Below are positions 16,720 to 26,007 of a stretch of 46,808 bases of DNA, piece by piece. Origin of the DNA: an uncultured Lentisphaerota bacterium (GTDB taxonomy: Bacteria > Verrucomicrobiota > Kiritimatiellia > RFP12 > UBA1067); the NCBI GenBank assembly GCA_946413265.1, contig CAMKJU010000024.1:1-46808 (forward strand), in the 5' to 3' direction. Each line of letters begins with the position of its first letter. Position 1 is the first letter of the stretch. Below the pieces are notes generated by a model, which saw only the letters and a list, made by a program, of their open reading frames with translations, had not been told where the DNA came from and ran no database searches. Made by a program: the position numbers and the translations under genes.

Positions 16720-16747
16720 TTTACACTTTACACTTTACACTTTACAC
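16720..16747. repeat. Short tandem repeat, TTTACAC x 4
   Basis: Four perfect copies of a 7-bp unit lie in the 53-bp gap between the TolB-like gene and the Tat-exported epimerase-like gene, about 15 nt upstream of the latter's start on the minus strand. Slippage could change the spacing upstream of the ribosome site. Confidence 0.85.
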
Positions 16748-16758
16748 TTCCCTCTCGC

Positions 16759-17919
16759 TCACCGGCTCCACGCAGGATTCATCCAGTTGCCGCCATTGCG
16801 GAAAAGACGGGTCGGACGGTCGCCGTCAGGCGCGGTGTCGATGATGAAGAGCGCCTGGTCGCGCGAGGCGACTATGTGACGGCAGTCGGCCGCCCAGCTG
16901 GGGTGCTCCCAGGAGCCGCCGTCCGTCACGAGACGGGCGGAACCTTCGCCCTGCGCGGGATTCATCACCGCCACGTAGTTCTGCCCGCCGCGCTTCGTGC
17001 ACCAAGTGAGCATGCCGTCCGCGCCCCAGTCGGGATTCGTGTTCTCGCCGCCCATGTTCGTGATGCGGCGGGACTTGCGCGTGGCGACGTCAACGATGTA
17101 GACCTGCGGATGGCGCGTCTCGTCGCTCACGTATGCAATCTTGCTACCGTCGGGGCTCCAGCAGGGCGACGCCTCCGAGGCCTTCACCGTACGCGTCATT
17201 CGCGCGACGCGCTTAGTGGCGAAGTCAAGCACGTACAGCTCGGGATTCCCCTGGTAGGAGAGCACAATCGCGCACGACTTGCCGTCGGGCGACACCGCCG
17301 CGCCGGTCGCAAGGCCCTTGAACTGCGCGAGCAGGGAACGGCGGCCCGTCGCCGCGTCGAGGCGGTAGACGAGCGGCGTGCGCTGCAGGAAGCCAGTGTA
17401 ATAGATGTCGTTCTTGTTCGGCGCCCAGCGCGGGCCGACTACCGCGCGCCGGTCGCTCGTGAGCTCGCGGATGTCGTAGCCGTCGGGGAAGCACATGTAG
17501 AGCTCCGCGTTGTCCGGTCCCTTGCGGTTCACAAACGCGATGCGGTCCATCGCGAAGCCCGGCTTACCCGTGTGCGCCTGAACGATAGCGTTGGACATCT
17601 GGCGCGCGGCCATGCGCGCCGACTTGTCATCGGAAACCGGAGCCGAGAGCGCCACCTGCTTGCCGGCGCCCGTAGCCGTCACCGTGCGGCCCGGCACGCC
17701 AGTTACGCGAATCTGTCCGTTTGGCCCCACCTGGAAATACCCCGTCAGCTCCAGGTTCCTCTGGAGTGACCTGTTGTACGCGGCGGCGGACGCGCCGCCT
17801 GCCGTCTCTATGGACACGACCACGCGGCTCGCGCCCTCCTTGGTGACATGGACCGTGGGCGCCGCCGCGAAGGCGGACGCAACTGCGCAAACAATGAACG
17901 CGCAAGCGAACTGACGCAT
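16759..17919 (-). CDS. TolB-like periplasmic beta-propeller protein
   Basis: 386 residues with signal peptide (1 to about 19). An N-terminal domain (20-125) contains RSLQRNLELTGYF, as in TolB, and a six-bladed WD40-like propeller follows (about 130-386) with repeated blades such as SPDGKSCAIVLSYQGNPELY, ASPCWSPDGSKIAYVS and TNPDWGADG. TolB works with the Tol-Pal complex in outer-membrane constriction at division. tolA, tolQ, tolR and pal are not in this window, so it could also be a stand-alone TolB-like protein. Start ATG 17917-17919 has AAAGGAG upstream, and a good promoter lies 50-78 bp before it. Confidence 0.85.
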   Translation of the reverse strand: MRQFACAFIVCAVASAFAAAPTVHVTKEGASRVVVSIETAGGASAAAYNRSLQRNLELTGYFQVGPNGQIRVTGVPGRTVTATGAGKQVALSAPVSDDKSARMAARQMSNAIVQAHTGKPGFAMDRIAFVNRKGPDNAELYMCFPDGYDIRELTSDRRAVVGPRWAPNKNDIYYTGFLQRTPLVYRLDAATGRRSLLAQFKGLATGAAVSPDGKSCAIVLSYQGNPELYVLDFATKRVARMTRTVKASEASPCWSPDGSKIAYVSDETRHPQVYIVDVATRKSRRITNMGGENTNPDWGADGMLTWCTKRGGQNYVAVMNPAQGEGSARLVTDGGSWEHPSWAADCRHIVASRDQALFIIDTAPDGDRPTRLFRNGGNWMNPAWSR

Positions 17920-17968
17920 TTCTTATACTCCTTTTTCTGTTTCTTTTGTGGACAAATGAATGCCGTGT

Positions 17969-17997
17969 AGTATACCGAACCCCGCCGCCAAAAGCAA
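17969..17997 (-). promoter_or_regulatory. Sigma-70-type promoter for the TolB-like gene and possibly the downstream block
   Basis: On the minus strand TTGCTT (17992-17997) and TATACT (17969-17974) are separated by exactly 17 nt. It lies between the stop of the giant passenger gene and the TolB-like gene. Genes from 17919 to 9820 follow with short gaps or overlaps, so this may be the main promoter of that run. Confidence 0.65.
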
Positions 17998-18022
17998 TGC
18001 GAAATTAAATGGAATCCGCGCC

Positions 18023-21000
18023 CTACCGAATGAGGATGGTGATGCCTGCGGGCTTCGAATTGCCAATCGCGAGGCGGCCCCCCTTCACCGTGAGCGTGAA
18101 GTTCGCGGAATAGTCGTTGTCATCGGCATCCATCACCGTCATGGTCGCGTCGGGGAGGTCGGCGTCGGTCAGGCCGTTGATTACGCCGGTAAGGTAGTAG
18201 GCCTTGCGCGTGGGCTTCGCATCGAACATGACCTTGACGCTCTTCAAGCCCGCAAAAGTGGCTGCCGTGGCATTCGCAAACGTGGCCGCCGGGAGTTCGG
18301 TGGTTCTCGCGCCCGCACCCGTCACTACCCAGCAGTTGTGGTCGCCGGCGAACTCCCACGCACCCGCGAGCGTGCCCGTGCCCTTCAGCGTGCCGTAGAT
18401 CGACATCGGCAGCGTGCCGCTCGAGGTGAGCGTCGCGTCCGCGCCGAGTTCGAGATCATTGTAGATGCCCGAAGGCTCGAGAACGGCGATGTCGCCCAGC
18501 GTCGCCGCGAGCCTCAGGTTCGTCTCGTCGAAGCGCTTCGCCTCCGTCTCGCCGGGCGCGGTAAAGCGCAGCGTGTGGCCGCCGTTGACGGACGAGGCCG
18601 GTCCCCATCCGCCGCCGCCGCTCTCGGCCACGCGCACCTCCCAGCGGTGCCAGCCCGCCGTGAGATTCACGCTGCATGTCGCCGGCACGTTCCACTCCAT
18701 GCTGCGGGCCACCTCCACGCCGTCAATCTTGAAGAGGCTGAAGTCGTCGTAGCAGAGGCTGAACGCCCAGTCGCCCGTCTTGTCGTCCTCGACCCTGAAC
18801 CAACCCTCGAACTTGTTGGCCTTGCCCCAGACGTAGGTCTTCCACGAACCCGCGTCGGAAGACGTGTTGCACTTGTACATCGCCTCCAGCGTATCGACGC
18901 ACTTGATGCTCGCCCAGTCCTCCCGCTCGGACCAGTCGGCGTAGCCCGCACTGCAGTGGCTCCATACGGCGGCTTTGGCGCACGGGCGCACCTGAAGCTT
19001 CGTGCCGTCGCCGAAGTCCTCGCCGTCGGCGAACTTGACGTAGTTCCCGGCCGCGGTCGCCGTGGTCTCGCCCACAAAGACGCCGAGGCCCTTTCCGCCG
19101 CCCCAGCCGTCCGCCGAAGGCCCGCCGGGCTTGCCGCCGTCGTAAACCGCGAGCGTGAACTTGTGCCACCCCTCGGCCAGCACCATGGTACCGCGACCGA
19201 CCTGGCTCCACGAGGTGGTCTTGAACACCTGCGTTCCGTCCACGTCGAGGCGGATGTAGTCGTCGTAGTTCCCGGCGAACGTCCACTTGCCCGCCTTCTC
19301 CGCCGACACGTAGAACTCGCCGCGTCCGGCGACTACGGTGTTTCCGGCGATTGGGCTTGTGGTGAACTTCGTGTAAGCGAACGGGAAGAAATTGGCCGAG
19401 ACGAACGGATAGCTCCACCCGCTGCCGGCAACGTGGTCAAGCAGCCCGATTCCGGCGACGGCGTAGGCGTAGCGCGCATCTCCGTACTTCGCCACCTGGG
19501 CGTTCACGCCGGGCGCCAGCGTGAGGCCGCCGGCGAACGCCGATGCGTTGCGCAGGTCGTTCGCGCCCGTGTTCTCCACAGTGAGCTTGCCGAGCATCGC
19601 GCCCTGCATCCGATCGCTCCTCCTGTCGCCCTGGAAGTTGGCGGAGCCCTTCAGCGTCACATCGCTTGCACCGGAAAGTCCAGTATGCCAGTTCACGAGA
19701 TGCGATCCGAGGTCGAACGCCACCCTGCCGCCAGGCAGGTCGTGGCCGAAGAACATCGGAATGCCGTAGTCGGTGCCCCACGCCGCCACGTTCACCATGT
19801 CGCCGTTCCGGAAGTCGAACCTGGTGACGCCCGGAATGCAGGCGCCCAGCACGCCGGCCGAACCGATCTCGAGGCGCCCGCCCTCCATCATGAACCAGTG
19901 GCGGCCGTCCGCCGCGCCCGTGCCGTTGCCATAGCCGAACGTGTGCGTCGCGTTCGGCGCAGTCGTGCCTCTACCGCTGCGGTTGGCCACGAACCCCTTG
20001 GTCTTCAGCACGCCGCCTTCGCGCAGGTACATCTCGCCACGCGGCGCGTCCATCGTGCAGTACACCGTCCCGGCGGAACAGTCAAGTTCTCCTGCGACAT
20101 CAATCGTATGCGTCTGCGCGCTGGTCGGAGCCGTACTCCAATGTCCAACACGGACGTCGCCGCCGTTTCTGATCGTGACCTTCGCCCCGGAATCGATGAT
20201 GATGCGTCCGCGAGACGCGGCTGCGCCGCCGTCCGCAGTGGCAAGAAACTTGACGGAAACATCGGACCCCTGCTTGAGCTGGAGAGTTCCGGCGCGTCCG
20301 TTGTTGAGGCCCACGCGCAGACTACCAACCGAGCCGGTCATCTTCATCGCCACGCCGAATTCGTTGTTGTTCGTGGTACTGTACACGTAAGTCGTGCCGG
20401 CGTCCGCCTGGTCGATGTTCACCGTTCCCGCGAGATCGACGATCTGCCCCGCGACGCGCGGGAGGATGTAGCTGCTGTTGCCGCCAAGGTTGAGGTTGTA
20501 CGCCTCGAACACGGGCGCGACGGCGCTTTCCAGAAGAAGCCCCGCGTCGCCGCCCGTAACTTTCGCGGTTATCGTCTCCGCCGTCATGCCGTCCTTCACG
20601 TAAAGAGAGCTGGACGTGACTGGAATCGTAAGAGAACTCTCCTGCACCGCGCCTGCAAGGCGCATCTGGCCGCCCGCGACTTCGTAGGAAGAGCCTGCGA
20701 TATCGCCCTTGAGGATATGGGTGCCGGCGGTGGTGCGCACAGTTCCCGCGTTCTGGACGCCGCCCTCGTAGTCCACCGTCGCGGTGCCCACCAGCTCCGC
20801 CGTGGCGCCGGCGGCGACGGCGAGCGGGCTTTTCACCGTGCTGGTGCCGCTCTGCGCGGAGATCTGCGCCGTGCCGGAATCGACGTTGACCACGGCGCCC
20901 GTGGTGACGACGGCCTGGTAGAGGCGGAGGCCCGCGCCGTCCGCCACATGGATGCCGTGCGGCACGTTGTATTCGCCGCCGGTCTGCTCGATCTGCAGCA

Positions 21001-24000
21001 TGCCGCCGAGGACGTTGATACGCCCGATGTTTGCGGCGACGTTGTGGAATACGAGGAATTTGGTCGTGTCGACGTTCAGCACGGCGTTCGTGTCGCCGCT
21101 GATCGTCGAGGTGGCGCGGTCCGGGTCGGCGGCGTTCACGCGCACGTCGAAGCGCTGCGAACCTCCAAGCGTACCGGATCCTTCCACCGTGATTTTCGAG
21201 AAGGAACCCTGGGAGGGTTCGGCGGAACCCGTGTTGACGATCGAGCCGCCGCGCAAAAGCTCGATGTCCTTCCTGTGCGAAATCGCCGACCTCGCAGTGG
21301 TGTTCGCCGGCGTGTTGATGTCGAGCGTGCCGCCGTCCAACTTGATTTTCCCCGCGCTCGTTCCAAGGGCGTAGCCACCGGCATTCGGCCCCAGGCGCAG
21401 CGTACCGTTGGAGACGACGATGTCCTGGTCGCCGAGGTTCGGACCGGAGAGCGAGACGGTTCCCGTCGTGTCGATGACAATCGGATCGCTACCCGCGAGC
21501 GTGCCGGTGCCGGTGAAATTGTAGTCGCCCGTTCCCGTGATCGACATCGGCCCGACGGAATACGTGTCGTTCACGGCGATGTTGCCGGAGACGCTCTCGC
21601 CGCCGTCGAACGACGTCGCGAGGTAGCCGACGAACGGACCCTTCGTCACGCCGTCGGAGTAGAGCCAGTTCGCGGAGTTCCACGCGAGGTCGGAGGCGTC
21701 CTCGGGACGCCACATGAGGCTCGTCGTCGCAGAAGCGGCCTGCGCAACCGTCATCACGAGCTTGCCGTCAACCACGGAGAACGCCGCCTCCGCGCCGGGC
21801 GCGGTCTGCGCCGTCGCCGCGAACTGCGACGCGGACGTAATGCCGTCCGCCGCGTCGATCACGGTGTACGTGCCAAGCGGCAGCGCCCGCGCATCGACGT
21901 CCACCGCGAGCGTCGTGCCGGCGGGGATCGTGACGGAACCGGTGGTGGAAACCATCGCGCCGTCCGCAGGTGGATTGGAAATGGTGATCGACGCTTCCTC
22001 GGAGAACGCGAGGTTCTGCGTGCCGCTGATCGTGCCGTCAACCACAAGTTCGCTCCTGAACGTGTACGTGTTGTCCGCCGCGGCGGCTGTCGCGTCCGCG
22101 CCCATCCACTTCGCGGCGAGGTACGCCTCGATCGCCTGGCGGTCGGCTTCGGACAGCACCTCGTCCAGCACGATCAGTTCCGAAAGGTCGCGCCCGGAGC
22201 TGCGCGCATTGGTCGTGCGGTCGCGCGAGAGCTGGTTGGACTGCGCACCCGCAGACGTGACGATCGTGTAGATGTGGCGGTCGGACGGCGGAACTGTCGT
22301 GCGCGGCGCGGCAACGAGCTCGCCGTCCTTGTAGAACGAGCAGTTCTGCATTCCCCACTGGCTGTCGTACGATCCGTCCGTGTTGCGGTGGAAGTGGCAG
22401 GCGGTGTCATCACCGAGCCACTGGTTGAATCCACCGGAGGTCGACCGGATCGCCATCGCCTGGAAAACCGTCCTGATTCCCGTGATGCGCGTGAAGTTCA
22501 TGTCGATCTGCGCGCCGACCGCGCCCATCAGGTAGGCGGGAACGCCGTCCGCGACGCCGAGCGAACCGTAGTTCGCCATGTAGGATGTCGCCGTGCGTCC
22601 GTAGGAGGAAAGGTCCCTCCACAGCGTGACGTATCCGAAGGTCTTGTCCTTGAACACGAAGTTCACGGCGTCTGAGGCGTCGAGCCAGATGAGCGCCTTC
22701 GCCTTGAGGTACGGCGCAATCCACGCGGCGGCATCGTATGCGGCCACGCCTGTCGTGACAACGGTGCTTGCGCCGTCGAGCGAGGTTGCGGCGGGCGTTC
22801 CAAGCGGCACGCCGTTGTGCATCGCCTGTGCGAAGACCTTCGAGACGTCAAACGACGAATCGACGCCCGTGAGGAGCGTCGCCGCGGTCTCGGCGGTAAG
22901 CCCTTCCACGGCGATTGTCGTGTTGGAAATAACGGACGATCCAGCGGCGAGCGCAACGGGCGCATTTGTTGCAATCGCGAGCGACGCGCCGGCGAACACG
23001 ACCTGGAACGTCGGCGCCGCATCGAAAAACGCGCAAACGCCCTCGCCTACGAGGCGGACGGCGGCGGTTGAATTGGTGATCACGGGAAGCTTCTGCACGA
23101 GCGCGTGGTTGGCGCGGGCGACGTCCGCATCGGCGCGAAACGCGATCTCCGGCGCCGACGTCTCCACCGTGAACGTCTGCGTCGCGCCTTTGAGGGCGAC
23201 CGCCGCCTTCGATACGAATATGAGCTTGCCGTCCATGGACGGGCTTACCCCCACTTCGATGAATGCGTTGGCGCACGTCCCGGCGGCATTGCCGTCGTCC
23301 GCCGTCGCCGCCGTCTGCACCATGTTTCCGTGGCTGCCGGCAAAGCCTCCGGCGAGATTGAATCGCGTGTTCTCGAAGCAGGCGACGATCAGGTTTTCGT
23401 TCTTGTCGCGCGCCCTGAGCGGCGCTTCGCACATCACGTCGCCGTCCACCACGAGGCGGCAGCCGCTGTCGAATAAGTCGAACGCACCGTTCCCGTCGCC
23501 CTTGCCGATCACGCGCGCGCCGTCGTGGAGATAGACCGTGTCCTCCACGCCCACGCTGGTGCGGAAAGTCTGCGCGTTGAAGGTTCCGTAGACGTGGATT
23601 GCAAACGCCGCATGGTAGTAGCAGGAGTCAGAGCGGTTTATGTCGAGCTGTGCGCCTTGGCGGATGATCAGATTGCCCGACATCGTCTTGTTGCCGAACG
23701 AGAAATACGCCGTGCCAGTTTCGATGTCGAGCGTGCCGTTCACGTTCACCGTCGTCGTGCCCGAAACGGTGAGGTTGCCGCGTGTGGTAAGCGTGGCGCC
23801 TTCAAAGACCGTGAGCGCGCCCGACCATGTCGCGCCGAGACCGGCGTCGATGACGGTGTCGCTCGCAACCGTCAGCGCCTTGCCCCATTCGGGGGCGGAC
23901 GGCGTGATCGTCATGCCGCTCGTCGTGAAACAACCTGACAGGTCGTTCGTCAGGAAGGCGTTGTTGACCGTGTCATAGACGCCGATGACATTGTCCGAAA

Positions 24001-24583
24001 GGCGCTTGGCGGGCACGAGGTCGAGGCGGAGCGTGCCGCTCGAATTGCGCAATCTGAACGAATAGAGGCGGTAGGAGCCATAGTTGTTGAGTCCGTCGTC
24101 GATGTTGTTGTTGTGCGAGGCGAAGATCGCGAGTTCCGAGCCGACCGTGTATGAGTCGGTGGTATTCGAGACCGTCGTCTCCTCCGTGTGCGTCACGTCG
24201 TTCGAGATCGTGCTGACGCCTGCGCCGTAGTCGGCGACGATCGAGTAGCGCGTATTGGCGACGAACACGGCTGCGCTCGCCTTCTGCCCGGCCGTGCCTT
24301 CGTTACGGTCGAAGCGGAATGTGGCGCCGATCATGAAGCCCGTGAACTGCTTCGACGTGGCCGTGCGCGCGCACCAGAGGTTCTGGTTGACGCTCACGGT
24401 CGTCGGCATCCACGTCATCTCCACCTTGTCGTTGTAGGCGGGCGTGACGCCGGTCTTGATCCGGCACTGTCCGTTCGCCTGGATGTACTCGAGCTGCTGG
24501 TACTCCGTCGGCAACGCCGCGGCAAGTGGGAGGGCGAGCGTCCCCGCGCCCACAAGAGTCAGTGTGCAGATAAGTTTTCTCAT
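18023..24583 (-). CDS. Giant secreted passenger-type protein with LamG-like and PA14-like domains (2186 aa)
   Basis: ATG 24581-24583 follows AAGGAGG at ideal spacing. A signal peptide (1 to about 24) is followed by an N-terminal LamG-like domain (about 27-235) ending in the recognisable LVPAKRLSDNVIGVYDT block, then beta-rich autotransporter-like repeats (GALTVFEGATLTTRGNLTVSG). A second ConA-like domain lies at about 630-830 with KALIWLDASDAVNF and a closing LAAKWMG. Beta-helix-like repeats at about 900-1700 (GTGTLAGS, NGTLRLGPNAGG) precede two PA14-like modules (about 1750-1855 and 1880-2005), each with a YDD-plus-DG motif. No C-terminal translocator barrel is seen; the chain ends in GITILIR. 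It is probably a surface adhesin or glycan-binding protein; the ligand is unknown. The gene lies just downstream of an IS630 insertion, with only 44 bp between. Confidence 0.8.
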   Translation of the reverse strand: MRKLICTLTLVGAGTLALPLAAALPTEYQQLEYIQANGQCRIKTGVTPAYNDKVEMTWMPTTVSVNQNLWCARTATSKQFTGFMIGATFRFDRNEGTAGQKASAAVFVANTRYSIVADYGAGVSTISNDVTHTEETTVSNTTDSYTVGSELAIFASHNNNIDDGLNNYGSYRLYSFRLRNSSGTLRLDLVPAKRLSDNVIGVYDTVNNAFLTNDLSGCFTTSGMTITPSAPEWGKALTVASDTVIDAGLGATWSGALTVFEGATLTTRGNLTVSGTTTVNVNGTLDIETGTAYFSFGNKTMSGNLIIRQGAQLDINRSDSCYYHAAFAIHVYGTFNAQTFRTSVGVEDTVYLHDGARVIGKGDGNGAFDLFDSGCRLVVDGDVMCEAPLRARDKNENLIVACFENTRFNLAGGFAGSHGNMVQTAATADDGNAAGTCANAFIEVGVSPSMDGKLIFVSKAAVALKGATQTFTVETSAPEIAFRADADVARANHALVQKLPVITNSTAAVRLVGEGVCAFFDAAPTFQVVFAGASLAIATNAPVALAAGSSVISNTTIAVEGLTAETAATLLTGVDSSFDVSKVFAQAMHNGVPLGTPAATSLDGASTVVTTGVAAYDAAAWIAPYLKAKALIWLDASDAVNFVFKDKTFGYVTLWRDLSSYGRTATSYMANYGSLGVADGVPAYLMGAVGAQIDMNFTRITGIRTVFQAMAIRSTSGGFNQWLGDDTACHFHRNTDGSYDSQWGMQNCSFYKDGELVAAPRTTVPPSDRHIYTIVTSAGAQSNQLSRDRTTNARSSGRDLSELIVLDEVLSEADRQAIEAYLAAKWMGADATAAAADNTYTFRSELVVDGTISGTQNLAFSEEASITISNPPADGAMVSTTGSVTIPAGTTLAVDVDARALPLGTYTVIDAADGITSASQFAATAQTAPGAEAAFSVVDGKLVMTVAQAASATTSLMWRPEDASDLAWNSANWLYSDGVTKGPFVGYLATSFDGGESVSGNIAVNDTYSVGPMSITGTGDYNFTGTGTLAGSDPIVIDTTGTVSLSGPNLGDQDIVVSNGTLRLGPNAGGYALGTSAGKIKLDGGTLDINTPANTTARSAISHRKDIELLRGGSIVNTGSAEPSQGSFSKITVEGSGTLGGSQRFDVRVNAADPDRATSTISGDTNAVLNVDTTKFLVFHNVAANIGRINVLGGMLQIEQTGGEYNVPHGIHVADGAGLRLYQAVVTTGAVVNVDSGTAQISAQSGTSTVKSPLAVAAGATAELVGTATVDYEGGVQNAGTVRTTAGTHILKGDIAGSSYEVAGGQMRLAGAVQESSLTIPVTSSSLYVKDGMTAETITAKVTGGDAGLLLESAVAPVFEAYNLNLGGNSSYILPRVAGQIVDLAGTVNIDQADAGTTYVYSTTNNNEFGVAMKMTGSVGSLRVGLNNGRAGTLQLKQGSDVSVKFLATADGGAAASRGRIIIDSGAKVTIRNGGDVRVGHWSTAPTSAQTHTIDVAGELDCSAGTVYCTMDAPRGEMYLREGGVLKTKGFVANRSGRGTTAPNATHTFGYGNGTGAADGRHWFMMEGGRLEIGSAGVLGACIPGVTRFDFRNGDMVNVAAWGTDYGIPMFFGHDLPGGRVAFDLGSHLVNWHTGLSGASDVTLKGSANFQGDRRSDRMQGAMLGKLTVENTGANDLRNASAFAGGLTLAPGVNAQVAKYGDARYAYAVAGIGLLDHVAGSGWSYPFVSANFFPFAYTKFTTSPIAGNTVVAGRGEFYVSAEKAGKWTFAGNYDDYIRLDVDGTQVFKTTSWSQVGRGTMVLAEGWHKFTLAVYDGGKPGGPSADGWGGGKGLGVFVGETTATAAGNYVKFADGEDFGDGTKLQVRPCAKAAVWSHCSAGYADWSEREDWASIKCVDTLEAMYKCNTSSDAGSWKTYVWGKANKFEGWFRVEDDKTGDWAFSLCYDDFSLFKIDGVEVARSMEWNVPATCSVNLTAGWHRWEVRVAESGGGGWGPASSVNGGHTLRFTAPGETEAKRFDETNLRLAATLGDIAVLEPSGIYNDLELGADATLTSSGTLPMSIYGTLKGTGTLAGAWEFAGDHNCWVVTGAGARTTELPAATFANATAATFAGLKSVKVMFDAKPTRKAYYLTGVINGLTDADLPDATMTVMDADDNDYSANFTLTVKGGRLAIGNSKPAGITILIR

Positions 24584-24627
24584 TGCTTTTCCTCCTTGTT
24601 CACTTGGTCGGGCAGTTTCGATAAAAC

Positions 24628-25757
24628 TATAGAGGCGGCAAAGAAATATAGTGATTTTTCTGCGGAGATTTGATATACTATGCGGCATGGAAAATCAGAT
24701 AAAGATGGACGCTCGGAAGTCGCCTGCGGCACTGTTCGAGATTCGCAAGCAAATAGTCCGCCTTCACAAGAAAGGTGCGGGACCAATGGCGATAAAGGAG
24801 CAGACCGGCATAAGCTGGGGCGCAATCCGCAAGGCCATAGACCTGTACGAGTCTGGCGGCATAAAGGCGCTGAAGCCGAAGCGCCGTGGCTGCAAGAAAG
24901 GCGCATCGCGCACGCTCACGAGGGAGCAGGAGAAGCAGGTTCAGAAGGACATCTGCGACAAGCGCCCCGAGCAGCTGAAGATGGATTTCGCCCTATGGAC
25001 ACGGGAGGCGGTCCTCATATACATCCGCGAACACTTCGGAATCGAGATGCCCGTGCGCACGGTCGGCGAGTACCTCAAACGCTGGGGTTTCACGCCACAG
25101 AAGCCGATCAAGGTTGCCTACGAGCAAAAGCCGGAAGCCGTGAAGAAGTGGCTTGCAGAGGAGTACCCTGCGATTTCCGCGCGCGCAAAGACGGAAAAAG
25201 CCGAGATCCACTGGGCGGACGAGACGGCGGTGATGAATACGGACGTGCGCGGGCGGTCGTATTCGCCTCGCGGCACAACGCCGACGACCCGTGCGGTGTG
25301 GGGGTCGCGGCAGAGATTCTCAATGATTTCATCGGTGAACAACCAGGGCAAATGCCATTGGATGATAATAGACGGCGCGTTCAATGCAGACAGGCTAATC
25401 GAGTTTATGAAAAGCCTCGTAAAGGACGTTCCGCGAAAGGTGTTCTTGGTCATGGACAACCTGAAAGTCCATCACTGCAAGCCGGTGAAGGAATGGCTGG
25501 AGAAGAACGCGGCGCGAATCGAGGTGTTTTATCTCCCAAGCTACAGTCCGGAGCTGAACCCGGACGAAAGGCTGAATGCAGACTTGAAACACGCTATCAC
25601 CACGAGCGTTCCGAGACGGACGAAGGATGGTTTGCTGAAGAAAACAACCGAACACATGAACATGGTGAGAGCATCACCAGAGCGAGTGAAGTCCTATTTC
25701 CAGGACAAGCACGTAGCCTATGCCGCAGACTCACAATAATTCATTGCCGGAGCAATA
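24628..25757 (+). mobile_element. IS630-family insertion sequence with imperfect terminal repeats and TA target duplication
   Basis: Left end 24628-24665 (TATAGAGGCGGCAAAG...CTGCGG) and the reverse complement of 25723-25757 (TATTGCTCCGGCAATG...CTGCGG) align over about 35 bp with mismatches. Both begin at a TA dinucleotide (24628-24629 and 25756-25757), the normal IS630 target. The interior of about 1.13 kb holds one DDE transposase whose stop lies in the right repeat, as is usual. It appears intact and may be active. It is inserted 44 bp upstream of the start of the 2186-residue passenger gene, between two similar 24-bp sequences. Confidence 0.85.
24687..25739 (+). CDS. IS630-family transposase
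   Basis: 350 residues, complete. An N-terminal helix-turn-helix region (about 12-75; GPMAIKEQTGISWGAIRKA) is followed by a winged segment and a DDE catalytic domain with Asp178 (HWADETAV), Asp257 (LVMDNLKVHH) and Glu294 (SPELNPDERLN), as in IS630/Tc1-mariner relatives. It would cut and join the element's ends at TA targets. ATG 24687 is the best start in frame; there is no strong ribosome site, and a TATACT lies only about 8 bp before it, so expression is probably weak. No frameshift is seen. Confidence 0.93.
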   Translation: MENQIKMDARKSPAALFEIRKQIVRLHKKGAGPMAIKEQTGISWGAIRKAIDLYESGGIKALKPKRRGCKKGASRTLTREQEKQVQKDICDKRPEQLKMDFALWTREAVLIYIREHFGIEMPVRTVGEYLKRWGFTPQKPIKVAYEQKPEAVKKWLAEEYPAISARAKTEKAEIHWADETAVMNTDVRGRSYSPRGTTPTTRAVWGSRQRFSMISSVNNQGKCHWMIIDGAFNADRLIEFMKSLVKDVPRKVFLVMDNLKVHHCKPVKEWLEKNAARIEVFYLPSYSPELNPDERLNADLKHAITTSVPRRTKDGLLKKTTEHMNMVRASPERVKSYFQDKHVAYAADSQ

Positions 25758-25816
25758 GGTAGGGCGGTTTCGATGAAACCGCAGAAATGCGGCGGCATCG
25801 TCGATGCCGCCCTACC
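25758..25816 (+). terminator. Nested double-hairpin element, possible terminator of the IS630 transposase
   Basis: Outer arms GGTAGGGCGG (25758-25767) and CCGCCCTACC (25807-25816) enclose two perfect hairpins: GCGGTTTC/GAAACCGC (25764-25782) and GCGGCATCG/CGATGCCGC (25792-25810). Outer and inner pairings share bases, so alternative folds compete. GTTTTTT follows at once, which suits a rho-independent terminator for the transposase. A sequence like the left part (GGTCGGGCAGTTTCGATAAA) also lies just left of the insertion sequence, so it may instead be a dispersed palindromic repeat. Confidence 0.55.
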
Positions 25817-25985
25817 GTTTTTTGCAGATTTCTCTTTCAATGACGCGTCCATGGCCAGTTGAATGGCTGTAATGATACCATAATCTCACCGCCAGCCGCA
25901 AGCCAAAAATCCCACTGGGCTTCCTCCTCATCGCCGCAACTACGCCTATTGCCACAATCGCGGCGCGAATCATCTTTGTTTTCAT
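25812..25985 (-). pseudogene. Truncated 5' end of a third large surface-protein gene
   Basis: ATG 25983-25985 begins MKTKMIRAAIVAIGVVAA, nearly identical in protein and DNA to the signal peptide of the intact gene starting at 29088 (MKTKMIRTAIAAICVAAA). The similarity stops after about 19 codons; the frame then runs through unrelated basic sequence to a TAG inside the double-hairpin element. It is preceded by repeat copy A, the same leader that precedes the intact relatives. It is therefore read as a remnant whose body has been lost, probably by deletion or by events linked to the adjacent IS630. Confidence 0.6.
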
Positions 25986-26007
25986 ATCTTTTGCCTTTCC
26001 TTCTCCT

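Noticed and set aside
17960-22675. Plus-strand open frame of 1571 codons opposite the giant passenger gene
   Set aside because: High-GC shadow: Arg/His/Val-rich translation with no domain, no ribosome site, and it lies antisense to a gene with signal peptide and clear repeats.
18023-24583. Classical autotransporter (type V) secretion
   Set aside because: Passenger-like repeats are present, but no C-terminal beta-barrel translocator of about 250-300 residues or terminal aromatic residue is visible.
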